Below are positions 54,402 to 62,557 of a stretch of 64,000 nt of DNA, one piece after another. Every line of letters begins with the position of its first letter. The stretch's first letter is position 1. The position numbers and the translations under genes were made by a program. The stretch is from Sphingobacteriales bacterium (GTDB lineage: Bacteria; Bacteroidota; Bacteroidia; Chitinophagales; UBA2359), in assembly GCA_016700115.1 (NCBI GenBank), contig CP064999.1, positions 1 through 64,000 on the forward strand, in the 5' to 3' direction. The notes under the pieces were generated by a model that made no database searches, was not told the origin of the DNA, and saw only the letters and a list, made by a program, of their open reading frames with translations.

Positions 54402-56741
54402 TTAGTTGGACACACAGAAATTACCGGTTAAAACCAAAACGGCAGGCGTTGCCACTTGAGAAACTCCTACGAGAGAACCGATTGAGCCGATAAAATTACC
54501 GGACAAAGAATTTCCCGAAGCCTGAGTGATATAAATCTGGCCTTGCGTTAAAATAAACGTGGGAGTAGTATTATTGACCAACATGACACCGATAGGATGG
54601 CCGAAAGCAACTTCGGGGTAGCTTGCTATATCGTAAGTGCCGGTTTGGATGGGTTGAGGCAGCATCAGAGAGAAACTGTAAGGTCCGTCGGTAACATTTA
54701 CAACAGTATAGCCGGAAGGTACATCATAAGGAGTCATGTTGTGCACACCCTGAATTTGAGTAGTAAGGGGCAGGGTTAACGTGGTAGCAGTATTGAAAGT
54801 AGAGAGGCCGGGAAGTTCGGTTGTGTTGCTGTTTGCCGTATATTGCAATCCTGCAACCGGACAATCAACCTCTTCGCACAACTGCAAAGAAATATCCGTT
54901 GCTTGATTGTCAATGGTATAGACCGTAGTTTGGTCACTAAAGAAGCCTGTAACAATAAACTCTTGCACGCTAACGTCAATCATTTTGCCCCCCGGAACCT
55001 GAATCGAAAAGTAACCGCCAGGAGCTGATACAAACTTGTTCTGACCTGCCCACGAAAACTTAACCGTACTTGCAACAAGCGTACCTGAACAGGTAACAAC
55101 CGACCCGTTAAGTGTGGAAGGGCAACTAACCTGGAAAGGAGGTACGACATAACTATCTGCATCAGATGAGGTTTGAACCGAGGCGGTAACTGTTTCTGTA
55201 AAAGAATTGGGAAATGTGCGGGTCGCCGTGATGTCAATAAAAGCATCTGCCGGTACATAGAATTCGAATAACCCGTCAGAACCTACGTTAACATCGGATT
55301 GATTGCCCGAAAATAATGCCTTTACATGACCGGCAACCGGATTGTTCATGCAATCAACCAACTTACCCGATACATTAACCGGACATCCCGCCTCTATGTT
55401 GGAAGGCAGGTTGTAATTTTGTCCCGAACTTAAAGGCGGAATGGCATAATTATACACAGAAGTATAATGAGTCGTGTTGACTCTAAACTCCATATTATAA
55501 GCAGTGCCCCCAATGACCGGCAAATTAAGGGGCAATGAAACCGGTTTTAAATCCGTCCAAAAACCGCCAGGTGTTGAGATATAAACATAAACAGAGCTAC
55601 CCGCGCAAATATTGATATTTCCGCTTACCGTTGCAGGACAGACAGTTGTTATGCTTTCGAGTGTTTTGGTTGTTCCGGCAGGAACTGCGGGGGCTGTTAT
55701 AATCGGAGAAGTTAAACCTCCGCTAAGGATCGAATCTATAGAAACACTAAATGTTAATCCGCTTGCTACATTGGATTTGTAAATTCCATCAGAATCGGTG
55801 TAGGCGGTAACCGGGCCGACACGTACCGCAATTCCTGCCAACGGGTTATTGGAACAGTCAAACACTTTTCCAGTTACAAAGGTGTTGGGAGAAACCGGGT
55901 CGTCGCAATTCCACCAAGAAAAATGACTTACCTGTCCGACGTATTTGTTGCCCTGAAGAACGGCATAACCCTCTTCGACCCAAACATTTTTTATGTCGTC
56001 GAAATACCACAGAGGGATTGTGGCTGGGGCATTTGCCATTTGATCTTCGGGGGCAATCATCTCGATAGTGGCGGTTTTCCCTTCTGCCAAGGTTAAGGGA
56101 ACGCCGGCATTGCTGCTAATTTCTACAGCCAAAGCTCCGTAAGAAATCAGGTGCTGCACCTGCCCGTTATCGTCAATCCCTCTTAAATCGCCGCCCTGCA
56201 TGACCAAACTAAAAAAAGGACTTTGGGGGTCGGCATAGGTATAAGCTATTTGAACCTCCCCGTTATAAGGTGTTCCTGCTTGGGTTACAAAACTGTTCGC
56301 TTCAAAATAGACAGATGCTTTATCCGAAATTGCTATTGCATTATCCACATCAGACATGAATGAAGTTTTTGATTTGTCATTCATCACAAAACGTACTTTA
56401 GCGTCTTTATTTGCATAAGTAGCGGCAAACGATTTGTGAAAATAACCTTCCTTGTCTGCCTCTAAAACAATGCGGTTGTTTTTGGCACGAACATGCTCAA
56501 AGTAAAACGCACCCAGGGTATCGGTATAGGTATAGATGTACTGACCTGCAGCGTTTTCGGTTTTAATAAGCACATCGCCGATAGGGTTGCCGTCTTTGTC
56601 GTTCACAAGGCCATAAACCTTTAACGAGGAAATATAGGCAGGTCCGTCATACAAAGATTCCGCATCATCAAACATACATCGGTTAAACAACAACAATAAA
56701 CTAACTGTCGCTACCACAAAAAACAACATTCCTTTTTTCAT
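54402..56741 (-). CDS. Large surface protein with carboxypeptidase-regulatory-like domains
   Basis: 779 residues. Signal MKKGMLFFVVATVSLLLLFN is followed by RCMFDD; Cys22 could be lipidated although the lipobox is poor. The first domain (KVYGLVNDKDGNPIGDVLIK) is a carboxypeptidase-regulatory-like beta-sandwich. Residues 130-290 hold an extracellular module with MIAPEDQMANAPATIPLWYF and SHFSWWNCDDP. Further regulatory-like repeats follow (VTGKVFDCSNNPLAGIAVRV, VSGKLVDCMNNPVAGHVKAL, LNGSVVTCSGTLVAS). No catalytic or T9SS domain is seen. It is probably a cell-surface scaffold or binding protein. A hairpin terminator follows it. Confidence 0.8.
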   Translation of the reverse strand: MKKGMLFFVVATVSLLLLFNRCMFDDAESLYDGPAYISSLKVYGLVNDKDGNPIGDVLIKTENAAGQYIYTYTDTLGAFYFEHVRAKNNRIVLEADKEGYFHKSFAATYANKDAKVRFVMNDKSKTSFMSDVDNAIAISDKASVYFEANSFVTQAGTPYNGEVQIAYTYADPQSPFFSLVMQGGDLRGIDDNGQVQHLISYGALAVEISSNAGVPLTLAEGKTATIEMIAPEDQMANAPATIPLWYFDDIKNVWVEEGYAVLQGNKYVGQVSHFSWWNCDDPVSPNTFVTGKVFDCSNNPLAGIAVRVGPVTAYTDSDGIYKSNVASGLTFSVSIDSILSGGLTSPIITAPAVPAGTTKTLESITTVCPATVSGNINICAGSSVYVYISTPGGFWTDLKPVSLPLNLPVIGGTAYNMEFRVNTTHYTSVYNYAIPPLSSGQNYNLPSNIEAGCPVNVSGKLVDCMNNPVAGHVKALFSGNQSDVNVGSDGLFEFYVPADAFIDITATRTFPNSFTETVTASVQTSSDADSYVVPPFQVSCPSTLNGSVVTCSGTLVASTVKFSWAGQNKFVSAPGGYFSIQVPGGKMIDVSVQEFIVTGFFSDQTTVYTIDNQATDISLQLCEEVDCPVAGLQYTANSNTTELPGLSTFNTATTLTLPLTTQIQGVHNMTPYDVPSGYTVVNVTDGPYSFSLMLPQPIQTGTYDIASYPEVAFGHPIGVMLVNNTTPTFILTQGQIYITQASGNSLSGNFIGSIGSLVGVSQVATPAVLVLTGNFCVSN

Positions 56742-57356
56742 AAAACAATGTTTTATAGTTAAAAAAAAAAGTGGTGAAGGAATCGGGAATAAATTACTTA
56801 GTTTTTAGGTTAGTCGGCATATATTTTGTCAAACATGTGATGCTATTGATACGATTTAGGGCAAAGCCACTTATTCGGGACTATCATGGTAAAAACTCTC
56901 CAGTACAATCAAATTGGGTATTTTCCAAATCTGCACTTCCGTTCCTTATATATCGCTCCTTTTTTTTGCAAATAGCATATCCATCTCCAACCGTTCATTG
57001 GGTCTCCAAAATGAGGCAGTATTAAGTTGTTTGGCAAAAACATTTTAGGCTTTTGCAAAGAACAAGACAGCAAAAAGTACCATTAACTTGTTTAAGGAGG
57101 ATACAGCTATCATTAAAGAGGCATTTCATCTATGGCTATTAATATATTATTGTTTGGAAAGCAAACCTACAAAAAATATATCAATCAATAATACAAATGC
57201 TTGCTTTTTTTGTCTTTTTCTGTATCACGGATTATACTGATGTAAAGATTTGAAGGATATTTGGATGATTCTTATACTAAAATCTGTGCAATCTGTCATC
57301 CAACAAATGCGAGATTCGGGCAATAGACAAGAAAAGGTCTGAAACTCAGAATGCGC
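56742..57356. other. AT-rich intergenic region (615 bases)
   Basis: No supported gene: the 84-codon frame from 56771 lacks any domain pattern. The stretch 57230-57300 (ATCACGGATTATACTGATG ... AATCTGTGCAATCTGTCATC) looks like a degenerate inverted or dispersed intergenic repeat, but I see only one copy here. Confidence 0.45.
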
Positions 57357-58730
57357 TCACACCTGCCTAAAATATTCATCCACATATTGATTCAGGGTCT
57401 CATTGAGCATCCCCTTATCCCATTGTTCTTCTACATTGGGAATTGCCATAATTTTGGCAAACAGTTGGTCTTGAAGTTTGCCAATTCTCAGAGCATCTGA
57501 GTAGCGAAGATGACGACTGAAAGTAACCATCGAATACAAAGGAATGTATCGGTCTTCATATTGCTCATTCAAGCGTTTTTCTATTTGTTTGCGGAGTAAA
57601 AAATCATGGTCGGCTACCAGATCCCGCATTTCTACAAAATTTCGAAGGGCTAACTCTGCAATAGCATTGGCATCGGGAATTCGTGATTTTTGATACTGCG
57701 ACAAAGCAGATGGCCAACTGATTTGCCCGCCATTTTGCGTTTGTTGGTCGAGAATGCCATTTAACACGCTACAATCTTCAAACCCGCAGTTCATACCCTG
57801 TCCGTAAAAAGGTACTAAAGCGTGGGCAGCATCTCCAATCAGTGCCACTTTGCTGCCGTAAACCCACGGATTACAACGGATGAGCACCAAAGACGAGGTG
57901 GGGTTTTGAAAAAAATCTTCTATTAAAGTGGGCATGAGCGCTTTGGCATCGGGAAAATAATGGTCAAAAAAAGCGTTTACCTCATCTTCAGTGTTGAGGT
58001 CGTCGAAACCCGGCTCTCCTACAAACTCAAGGAAAAGCGTACAGGTAAAACTACCATCCGTATTAGGCAGGGCAATGAGCATAAAGGTTTTTCTTGGCCA
58101 GATATGCAAAGCGTTTTTTTCCAAAAGCCAGGTTCCGTTAGGACCCGGAGGGATGGTTAACTCCTTGTAACCATGGTCAATATAATCTTGAGCATAATCG
58201 AAACGGTCGGTATATTGCATACTTCCTCTCACTGCCGAAAAAGCACCATCAGCCCCAAATATCAAATCGGATTCTACTTTGACGGTTTGACCTGTATCTT
58301 GATTTTGCATATACATGGTTGTTGTGTTCAGGTCTAATTTGGTACAACGTTGGTTAAAATGAAACTTTACATGGTCAAAAGAATCTGCACAATCCATCAA
58401 GGTTTTGTTTAGCTCTCCTCTTGAAACGGAAAAGATGGATTGCCCTTGTTTACCATAGGGTTGAAAAGACAGACTGCCGTCTGTGTTGTGAACCATTCTG
58501 CCAAACATGGGAATTGCAATTTTACGAATGGTATCGGCAACCCCCACTTCTTCGAGGGCGTTCCATCCTCTGTCGCTCAAAGCAAGGTTGATGGATCTTC
58601 CTCCGTCAACAACTTGTTTGCGCATGTCCGGACGGCGTTCATAAACATCTACATTCATACCTCGTTTTGCAAGGTACATGGCTAACAAAGACCCAACCAG
58701 GCCGGCCCCGGCTATTGAAATATTTTCCAT
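57357..58730 (-). CDS. kmo: Kynurenine 3-monooxygenase
   Basis: 457 residues. KMO hydroxylates L-kynurenine to 3-hydroxykynurenine with FAD and NADPH in tryptophan breakdown and NAD synthesis. Dinucleotide motif SIAGAGLVGSLLAMYLAKRG is at the N-terminus, then GRSINLALSDRGWNAL, LIFGADGAFSAVR, and the FAD-ribityl segment VALIGDAAHALVPFYGQGMN with CGFEDC. The C-terminal FVEMRDLVADHDFLLRK segment fits bacterial KMO. No kynureninase or 3-HAO gene is in the window. A short hydrophobic C-terminal anchor, as in mitochondrial KMO, is absent. Confidence 0.95.
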   Translation of the reverse strand: MENISIAGAGLVGSLLAMYLAKRGMNVDVYERRPDMRKQVVDGGRSINLALSDRGWNALEEVGVADTIRKIAIPMFGRMVHNTDGSLSFQPYGKQGQSIFSVSRGELNKTLMDCADSFDHVKFHFNQRCTKLDLNTTTMYMQNQDTGQTVKVESDLIFGADGAFSAVRGSMQYTDRFDYAQDYIDHGYKELTIPPGPNGTWLLEKNALHIWPRKTFMLIALPNTDGSFTCTLFLEFVGEPGFDDLNTEDEVNAFFDHYFPDAKALMPTLIEDFFQNPTSSLVLIRCNPWVYGSKVALIGDAAHALVPFYGQGMNCGFEDCSVLNGILDQQTQNGGQISWPSALSQYQKSRIPDANAIAELALRNFVEMRDLVADHDFLLRKQIEKRLNEQYEDRYIPLYSMVTFSRHLRYSDALRIGKLQDQLFAKIMAIPNVEEQWDKGMLNETLNQYVDEYFRQV

Positions 58731-58891
58731 GGATAGGACAATTTGTAAAGGTGAACTGTTATTATGAGGTTAAAAATCGGGGAAACATAATTGCTGTGTT
58801 TTGCCGATGGCAGATATACGATGGAAAGATATCTGATACTTCTGAGCAAAAAACAGGTTATTGATTTAAAAACAAGGACTATTTGTTGAAC

Positions 58892-59536
58892 ATGAACAAT
58901 CAAATTGAAGATGTTTTAGGGAATAATTGGTCAAAGTTAATGCAAAAATGCGAAACCACTTTGGAGGAACATCGCCCCATTTTTAACGACATCTTAAAAA
59001 GATATGCCCAAAAAGGACGATTTTACCACACAGCTAAACACCTTTGTCAATTGTTTTTACTGCTGGAAAAAGTAGCCGAAAAACTAACTGCTCCCGAAGC
59101 GGTATATTGGGCTGTATTTTATCACGATATAGTCTATAATCCACTGCGTAAAGACAATGAGCACCGCAGCGCAAAGTATGCCCGAAAAATGATGCAGCAA
59201 CTCAAAATTCAGGAAGACCTGATTTTGCTTACTGAACAGTTAATTGTAGCCACTCAAACCCATATCGCTCCAGCCGGCTCATTGCCCGATTTTCTTTACT
59301 TTTTAGATGCTGACCTTGCCATTTTGGGAGCAAAACCCGAAAAATACGACCAATACTCAAATGCTATCCGTAAAGAATACCGGTTCATCCCGGATTTCAT
59401 GTATCGCCCCGGTCGAAAAAAAGTTTTAGAGCAGTTGCTTTCAAAACCTGCTTTGTACTACACACCTCCCTTTCTTAACAGGTTTGAGGCACAGGCCCGT
59501 GAAAACATGCTTCGGGAGATTCAAAGTTTGTCCTGA
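58892..59536 (+). CDS. HD-domain metal-dependent hydrolase
   Basis: 214 residues. The predicted metal-binding HD pattern is present: RFYHTAKHLCQLF (first His), AVFYHDIVYNPLRKDNEHRSA (HD pair) and FLDADLAILGAKPEKY (last Asp). This is the small bacterial group of predicted metal-dependent HD superfamily phosphohydrolases, with TGGxFYHxxxH-like starts. I chose ATG 58892 over the TTG at 58883. The substrate is unknown; a nucleotide is possible. Divergent from kmo. Confidence 0.85.
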   Translation: MNNQIEDVLGNNWSKLMQKCETTLEEHRPIFNDILKRYAQKGRFYHTAKHLCQLFLLLEKVAEKLTAPEAVYWAVFYHDIVYNPLRKDNEHRSAKYARKMMQQLKIQEDLILLTEQLIVATQTHIAPAGSLPDFLYFLDADLAILGAKPEKYDQYSNAIRKEYRFIPDFMYRPGRKKVLEQLLSKPALYYTPPFLNRFEAQARENMLREIQSLS

Positions 59537-59552
59537 TCTAAAAATCCGGTTA

Positions 59553-60452
59553 TTACTTCGGAACAGAAAGTTCGAAAAACTCGTCCAACTTAGGAGTAAT
59601 GATGATTTCTGTCCTGCGGTTCAGTTTCCGGCCGTCCGCAGTGTCGTTCGTGGTTTTTGGTACAAACTCAGAGCGGCCGCCTGCAGTCATTCGGTAGGGC
59701 GCTACTCCAAATCTGTTTTGCAACATACGGATCACCGCAACAGAACGCTTAACGCTAAGATCCCAATTATCTGCCATGCACGAGGTATTGATAGGAACAC
59801 TGTCTGTATGCCCTTCCACCAAAATATCGAGTTGCTGATAGTCGTTTACAATTTTTGCAATCTTACCCAAAACTGCTTCGGCAGCAGTAGATATTTCAGC
59901 ACTGCCTGACCTGAATAAAAGTTTGTCGGATAAAGACACATAAACTACCCCTTTTTTGACTTCAATAGTAACATCTTCATCATAGATATTTCCCAAAGAT
60001 CGTTTGAGGTTGGTTACCAAAGCAATGTTGAGAGAATCTTTTCGCTGAATATTGTCGTTCAGGTTTTTGATGTAGCGGCTTTGGTCGTTAATGGCATCTA
60101 AAGACCGGCGAATGCTTTCGGCACCTGATTTGCTGATGACCGATAAATCAGACAATCTGTCCAATAAATTGGTATTGGTTTTTTTCAGGTAGTCAATCTC
60201 GGCCTGTAAATCGTTGATGCGATTCATTCTGTTCTGCAACTCATCATCTTTGGCCTGCAATTGTGCTTCTTTGGCTTTCAGATTAGCCTGCAAAGTGATG
60301 GTTTTTGTCTCACAGTCGTTCAGGTCGGACTTTGCTCTGTCAAGCAAAGCTTTAACCTCTTGTGTTTTTTGTTGGGCTGTTTTCACCTTTTTCTTCCCCG
60401 CACATGCAGATAGGGTTAGCAATGCCAGAGTAATAATTAGTATTTTTTTCAT
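59553..60452 (-). CDS. OmpA-family peptidoglycan-binding lipoprotein
   Basis: 299 residues. The signal MKKILIITLALLTLSACAGK ends in a lipobox (LSAC), lipidated at Cys16. Residues 20-165 form a long coiled coil (LDRAKSDLNDCETKTITLQA and onwards). The C-terminal OmpA/MotB domain has LLFRSGSAEISTAAEAVLGK, ILVEGHTDSVPINT, DNWDLSVKRSVAVIRML and GRKLNRRTEIIITPK, with the conserved Asp and Arg that bind diaminopimelate. It should tether the outer membrane to the wall. I chose ATG 60452; the TAGTTTTG element at 60471 supports this. An IS remnant lies just upstream. Confidence 0.92.
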   Translation of the reverse strand: MKKILIITLALLTLSACAGKKKVKTAQQKTQEVKALLDRAKSDLNDCETKTITLQANLKAKEAQLQAKDDELQNRMNRINDLQAEIDYLKKTNTNLLDRLSDLSVISKSGAESIRRSLDAINDQSRYIKNLNDNIQRKDSLNIALVTNLKRSLGNIYDEDVTIEVKKGVVYVSLSDKLLFRSGSAEISTAAEAVLGKIAKIVNDYQQLDILVEGHTDSVPINTSCMADNWDLSVKRSVAVIRMLQNRFGVAPYRMTAGGRSEFVPKTTNDTADGRKLNRRTEIIITPKLDEFFELSVPK

Positions 60453-60470
60453 TGTGTTAATTTTTAATTG

Positions 60471-60478
60471 CAAAACTA
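60471..60478 (-). promoter_or_regulatory. -7 element of the OmpA lipoprotein gene
   Basis: TAGTTTTG on the minus strand fits TAnnTTTG, 19 bases upstream of the ATG. It lies between the gene and the IS fragment. Confidence 0.5.
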
Positions 60479-60529
60479 AATATTGAAACCAAATATTGCT
60501 CCACAAATGCTGGAAATAATACTTTTTAT

Positions 60530-61195
60530 CAGATTTGTTTTGTCCAATACGACAATTTGAAGATAATGGTTGTAAGCCCTGTCAAAAACAACCATGCTGT
60601 GAGGCGACAGATGCAAATATTGCAGAAAATTCTTGTCATGCTGTTTGGCTTCACTGATTTTTACAAACTCTGGCGTATCACTGTGGGCATCAATCATCAT
60701 ATAAACCTTCAGTCCGCCTTTTTTCTTCCCTTCATTCTTGAGATTGCGACCAACTCCTTTCATAATGTTCGAAAAAAGGCGTATCGTACTTGAATCGAAA
60801 ATGAAAAGTTTGGAAAAGGAGACATTCCCAATCCGGCTGACCGACAAAATAGGCTTAAAATGCTCGAGTAACATAAAATAAACGGCTTGGTAAAATTCAT
60901 TGTCTCGACCTCTAAGACCATCGCCTGCCGTACTCTTTGCCGGTGATTTATCCATGCCCAAATGATTGAGTTTGCCTGATAAACCCTGCATACCATCACA
61001 GATTTCACCCATAGAATCGCATCAACTCAATATTCAGAATAACATCGTAACAAGTTGTGTCCACGAATCATAGGTCTTGTAATAATGATCTGATTGGTAT
61101 TTATTAACAAGCAAATCAAATTTGTTGCGTGGAACAAATTCTAATAACTGTTTGAATATCGGCTGACCGACTAAATGCTTATCTTTGTTTCTCAT
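60530..61195 (-). mobile_element. IS4-family (DUF4372) transposase remnant
   Basis: The minus strand reads MRNKDKHLVGQPIFKQLLEF, the start of the DUF4372/IS4-type transposases, then ...SWTQLVTMLF, two in-frame TGA codons (near 61032 and 61023, where family members have Gly and Arg in GILSRCDSM), then MGEICDGMQGLSGKLNHLG, AKSTAGDGLRGRDNEFYQ and FDSSTIRLFSN (catalytic first Asp), VYMMIDAHSDTPEFVKISEA and VVFDRAYNHYLQ (second Asp). The reading then loses homology, so the last third with the catalytic Glu is missing. Length is about 220 codons against about 390 in full copies. Terminal inverted repeats were not found. Confidence 0.85.
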
Positions 61196-61305
61196 ATCTT
61201 TAGTTTGTAGTAGAACCAAAATATGAAAAAAGGAACTTACCCTGAAGGGTAGCTCCTTAATTTATTTTTTGTCGGTTATTAGAGATAGTTTATATTAAAT
61301 ATCGT

Positions 61306-61342
61306 ACAAACCTTATAGGTTTGCCAAACCTATAAGGTTTGT
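61306..61342. repeat. Perfect 18-bp palindrome, left of the RAYT gene
   Basis: ACAAACCTTATAGGTTTG, one C, then its exact reverse complement. A near-identical copy lies on the other side of the RAYT gene (61961-61993). It is a REP-like element. Confidence 0.88.
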
Positions 61343-61353
61343 AAATAAGGTTT

Positions 61354-61926
61354 TCAAAAATGTGATTTCAAAAAGTGTTCTTTTGCGCCAAACCATTTCA
61401 ATACTTCATCGCGGTTTAACAGAGAAGGTTTTTCAGACAAAACAGCATTAAAAGAACTGTAAATCCACTCTTCGGGGTGTTTTACAAAGCCGTCTTTTAC
61501 GGGGTTGTTATGAATATAGGGCATCAGGTTGGCATAGTACTCGTCTATGGGTACGACTTGCCGTTTAATATAATCTTCGAGCAATGCGCCTCGTCGCCCG
61601 CGCTGTTTGTTAAACGCCTTCACATAACTGTTGCATAAATTGGAAAAACGTTGCATCACGAGTTGATGCGTACCGGAAAAGGTTATATTTACGGCTTCGG
61701 CATAACGGCACAACCGCTTTTCTTCGGGTACATATATCAGGAAGTGAAAATGATTGGGCATTAAACAATAGGCATGGGTATCTACAACTTGAGCAACGTA
61801 GTGCGAATACTTTGTCAGAAAAAAACGATAGTTATCGTCAGACCGGAACAAGAAGTCGCTGCCCACGGCATGATTCCACACATGATAGTAATTGTTCGGA
61901 CTAAAACTATCGCGATAGGGAGGCAT
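61354..61926 (-). CDS. REP-associated tyrosine transposase (RAYT, Y1/HUH)
   Basis: 190 residues. The TnpA_REP fold is recognised from NNYYHVWNHAVGSDFLFRSD, the HUH motif in CLMPNHFHFLIYVPEE (His at both ends of NHFH), and YIKRQVVPIDEYYANLMPYI followed by HNNPVKDGFVKHPEEWIYSS, with the Tyr nucleophile candidate in the EYYANL helix. RAYTs bind and may move REP palindromes and are domesticated, single-copy relatives of IS200/IS605. The flanking 37- and 33-base palindromes are its probable substrates. The gene is full length with no frame breaks and looks functional. Confidence 0.9.
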   Translation of the reverse strand: MPPYRDSFSPNNYYHVWNHAVGSDFLFRSDDNYRFFLTKYSHYVAQVVDTHAYCLMPNHFHFLIYVPEEKRLCRYAEAVNITFSGTHQLVMQRFSNLCNSYVKAFNKQRGRRGALLEDYIKRQVVPIDEYYANLMPYIHNNPVKDGFVKHPEEWIYSSFNAVLSEKPSLLNRDEVLKWFGAKEHFLKSHF

Positions 61927-61960
61927 GATTATTTAGTTTGTTGTGAAAATTATGCTTTTA

Positions 61961-61993
61961 AAACCTTATAGGTTTGCCAAACCTATAAGGTTT
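61961..61993. repeat. Perfect palindrome, right of the RAYT gene
   Basis: AAACCTTATAGGTTTG, one C, then its exact reverse complement: the same sequence and same single-base loop as at 61306-61342, with two bases less on each arm. Confidence 0.88.
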
Positions 61994-62006
61994 GCAAACA
62001 AAAAAA

Positions 62007-62180
62007 TCAGCACAAAACCCAAAGCCCCCCATCTGTCAACAAACACCCTTCTATGGCTTCGTATAAATTCTGCAAAAGTTCATCGTAAGTATCTCCTTGC
62101 GTCATGCAACCGGGTATGGCAGGAACCTCCGCCCAAAAACCGCCTTCTTCGGCCTCGTGAACCACTACTTTTATTTTCAT
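62007..62180 (-). CDS. Short orphan HicB-family protein (UPF0150)
   Basis: 57 residues. The sequence MKIKVVVHEAEEGGFWAEVP, then AIPGCMTQGDTYDELLQNL and YEAIEGCL, is the HicB/UPF0150 RNase-H-like fold with the GFWAEVPxIPGC signature. The end (LTDGGLWVLC) differs from family members, which continue for 10-15 residues, so the C-terminus may be altered or truncated by the adjacent repeat. HicB antitoxins usually sit next to a HicA toxin; none is seen on either side, so this is an orphan. It lies right next to the RAYT palindrome. Confidence 0.75.
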   Translation of the reverse strand: MKIKVVVHEAEEGGFWAEVPAIPGCMTQGDTYDELLQNLYEAIEGCLLTDGGLWVLC

Positions 62181-62557
62181 TCCGAGATAAAATTTGATTT
62201 TATGTACTTTCCACTATTAACGTTATGTCGGTTTGTAGCAAACACGGCAAATTTAGTCATTTATGCCCGATTCTCCGTTTTTTTATTCCAAAAAACAATA
62301 AATCTGTTCTTGCCTGCCGCGTTTCTATACCATGCCCGGATTTGTTGTTAATGTTATTCATCTGACTGCAATATGCGTAAAATCATACGGCCGCTGATTC
62401 CTGTTCAAAAAAGGGTCAAAATTTGGAACAAGTTTTGTGGAGGTGCAACATTATATCTTATCAGTTCTTACATTTGTGGTGTTTTTGCTGATCTCTCCCT
62501 TCTATAACATTAATTGCACCAAAAACCGGCACCTCTGCACGATCAAAAACGGCATAC
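62181..62557. other. Intergenic region before the M43 protease
   Basis: About 375 bases without a supported gene; a 97-codon plus-strand frame from 62437 overlaps the protease start in another frame and has no domain. It probably contains promoters for HicB (minus) and the protease (plus). Confidence 0.45.

Noticed and set aside
56771..57025. 84-codon plus-strand frame
   Set aside because: No domain, poor start, and AT-rich non-coding composition.
60530..61195. Reassigned TGA (Gly or Arg) genetic code
   Set aside because: Intact genes elsewhere use TGA as a normal stop; the two TGA codons fit ordinary decay of an IS fragment.
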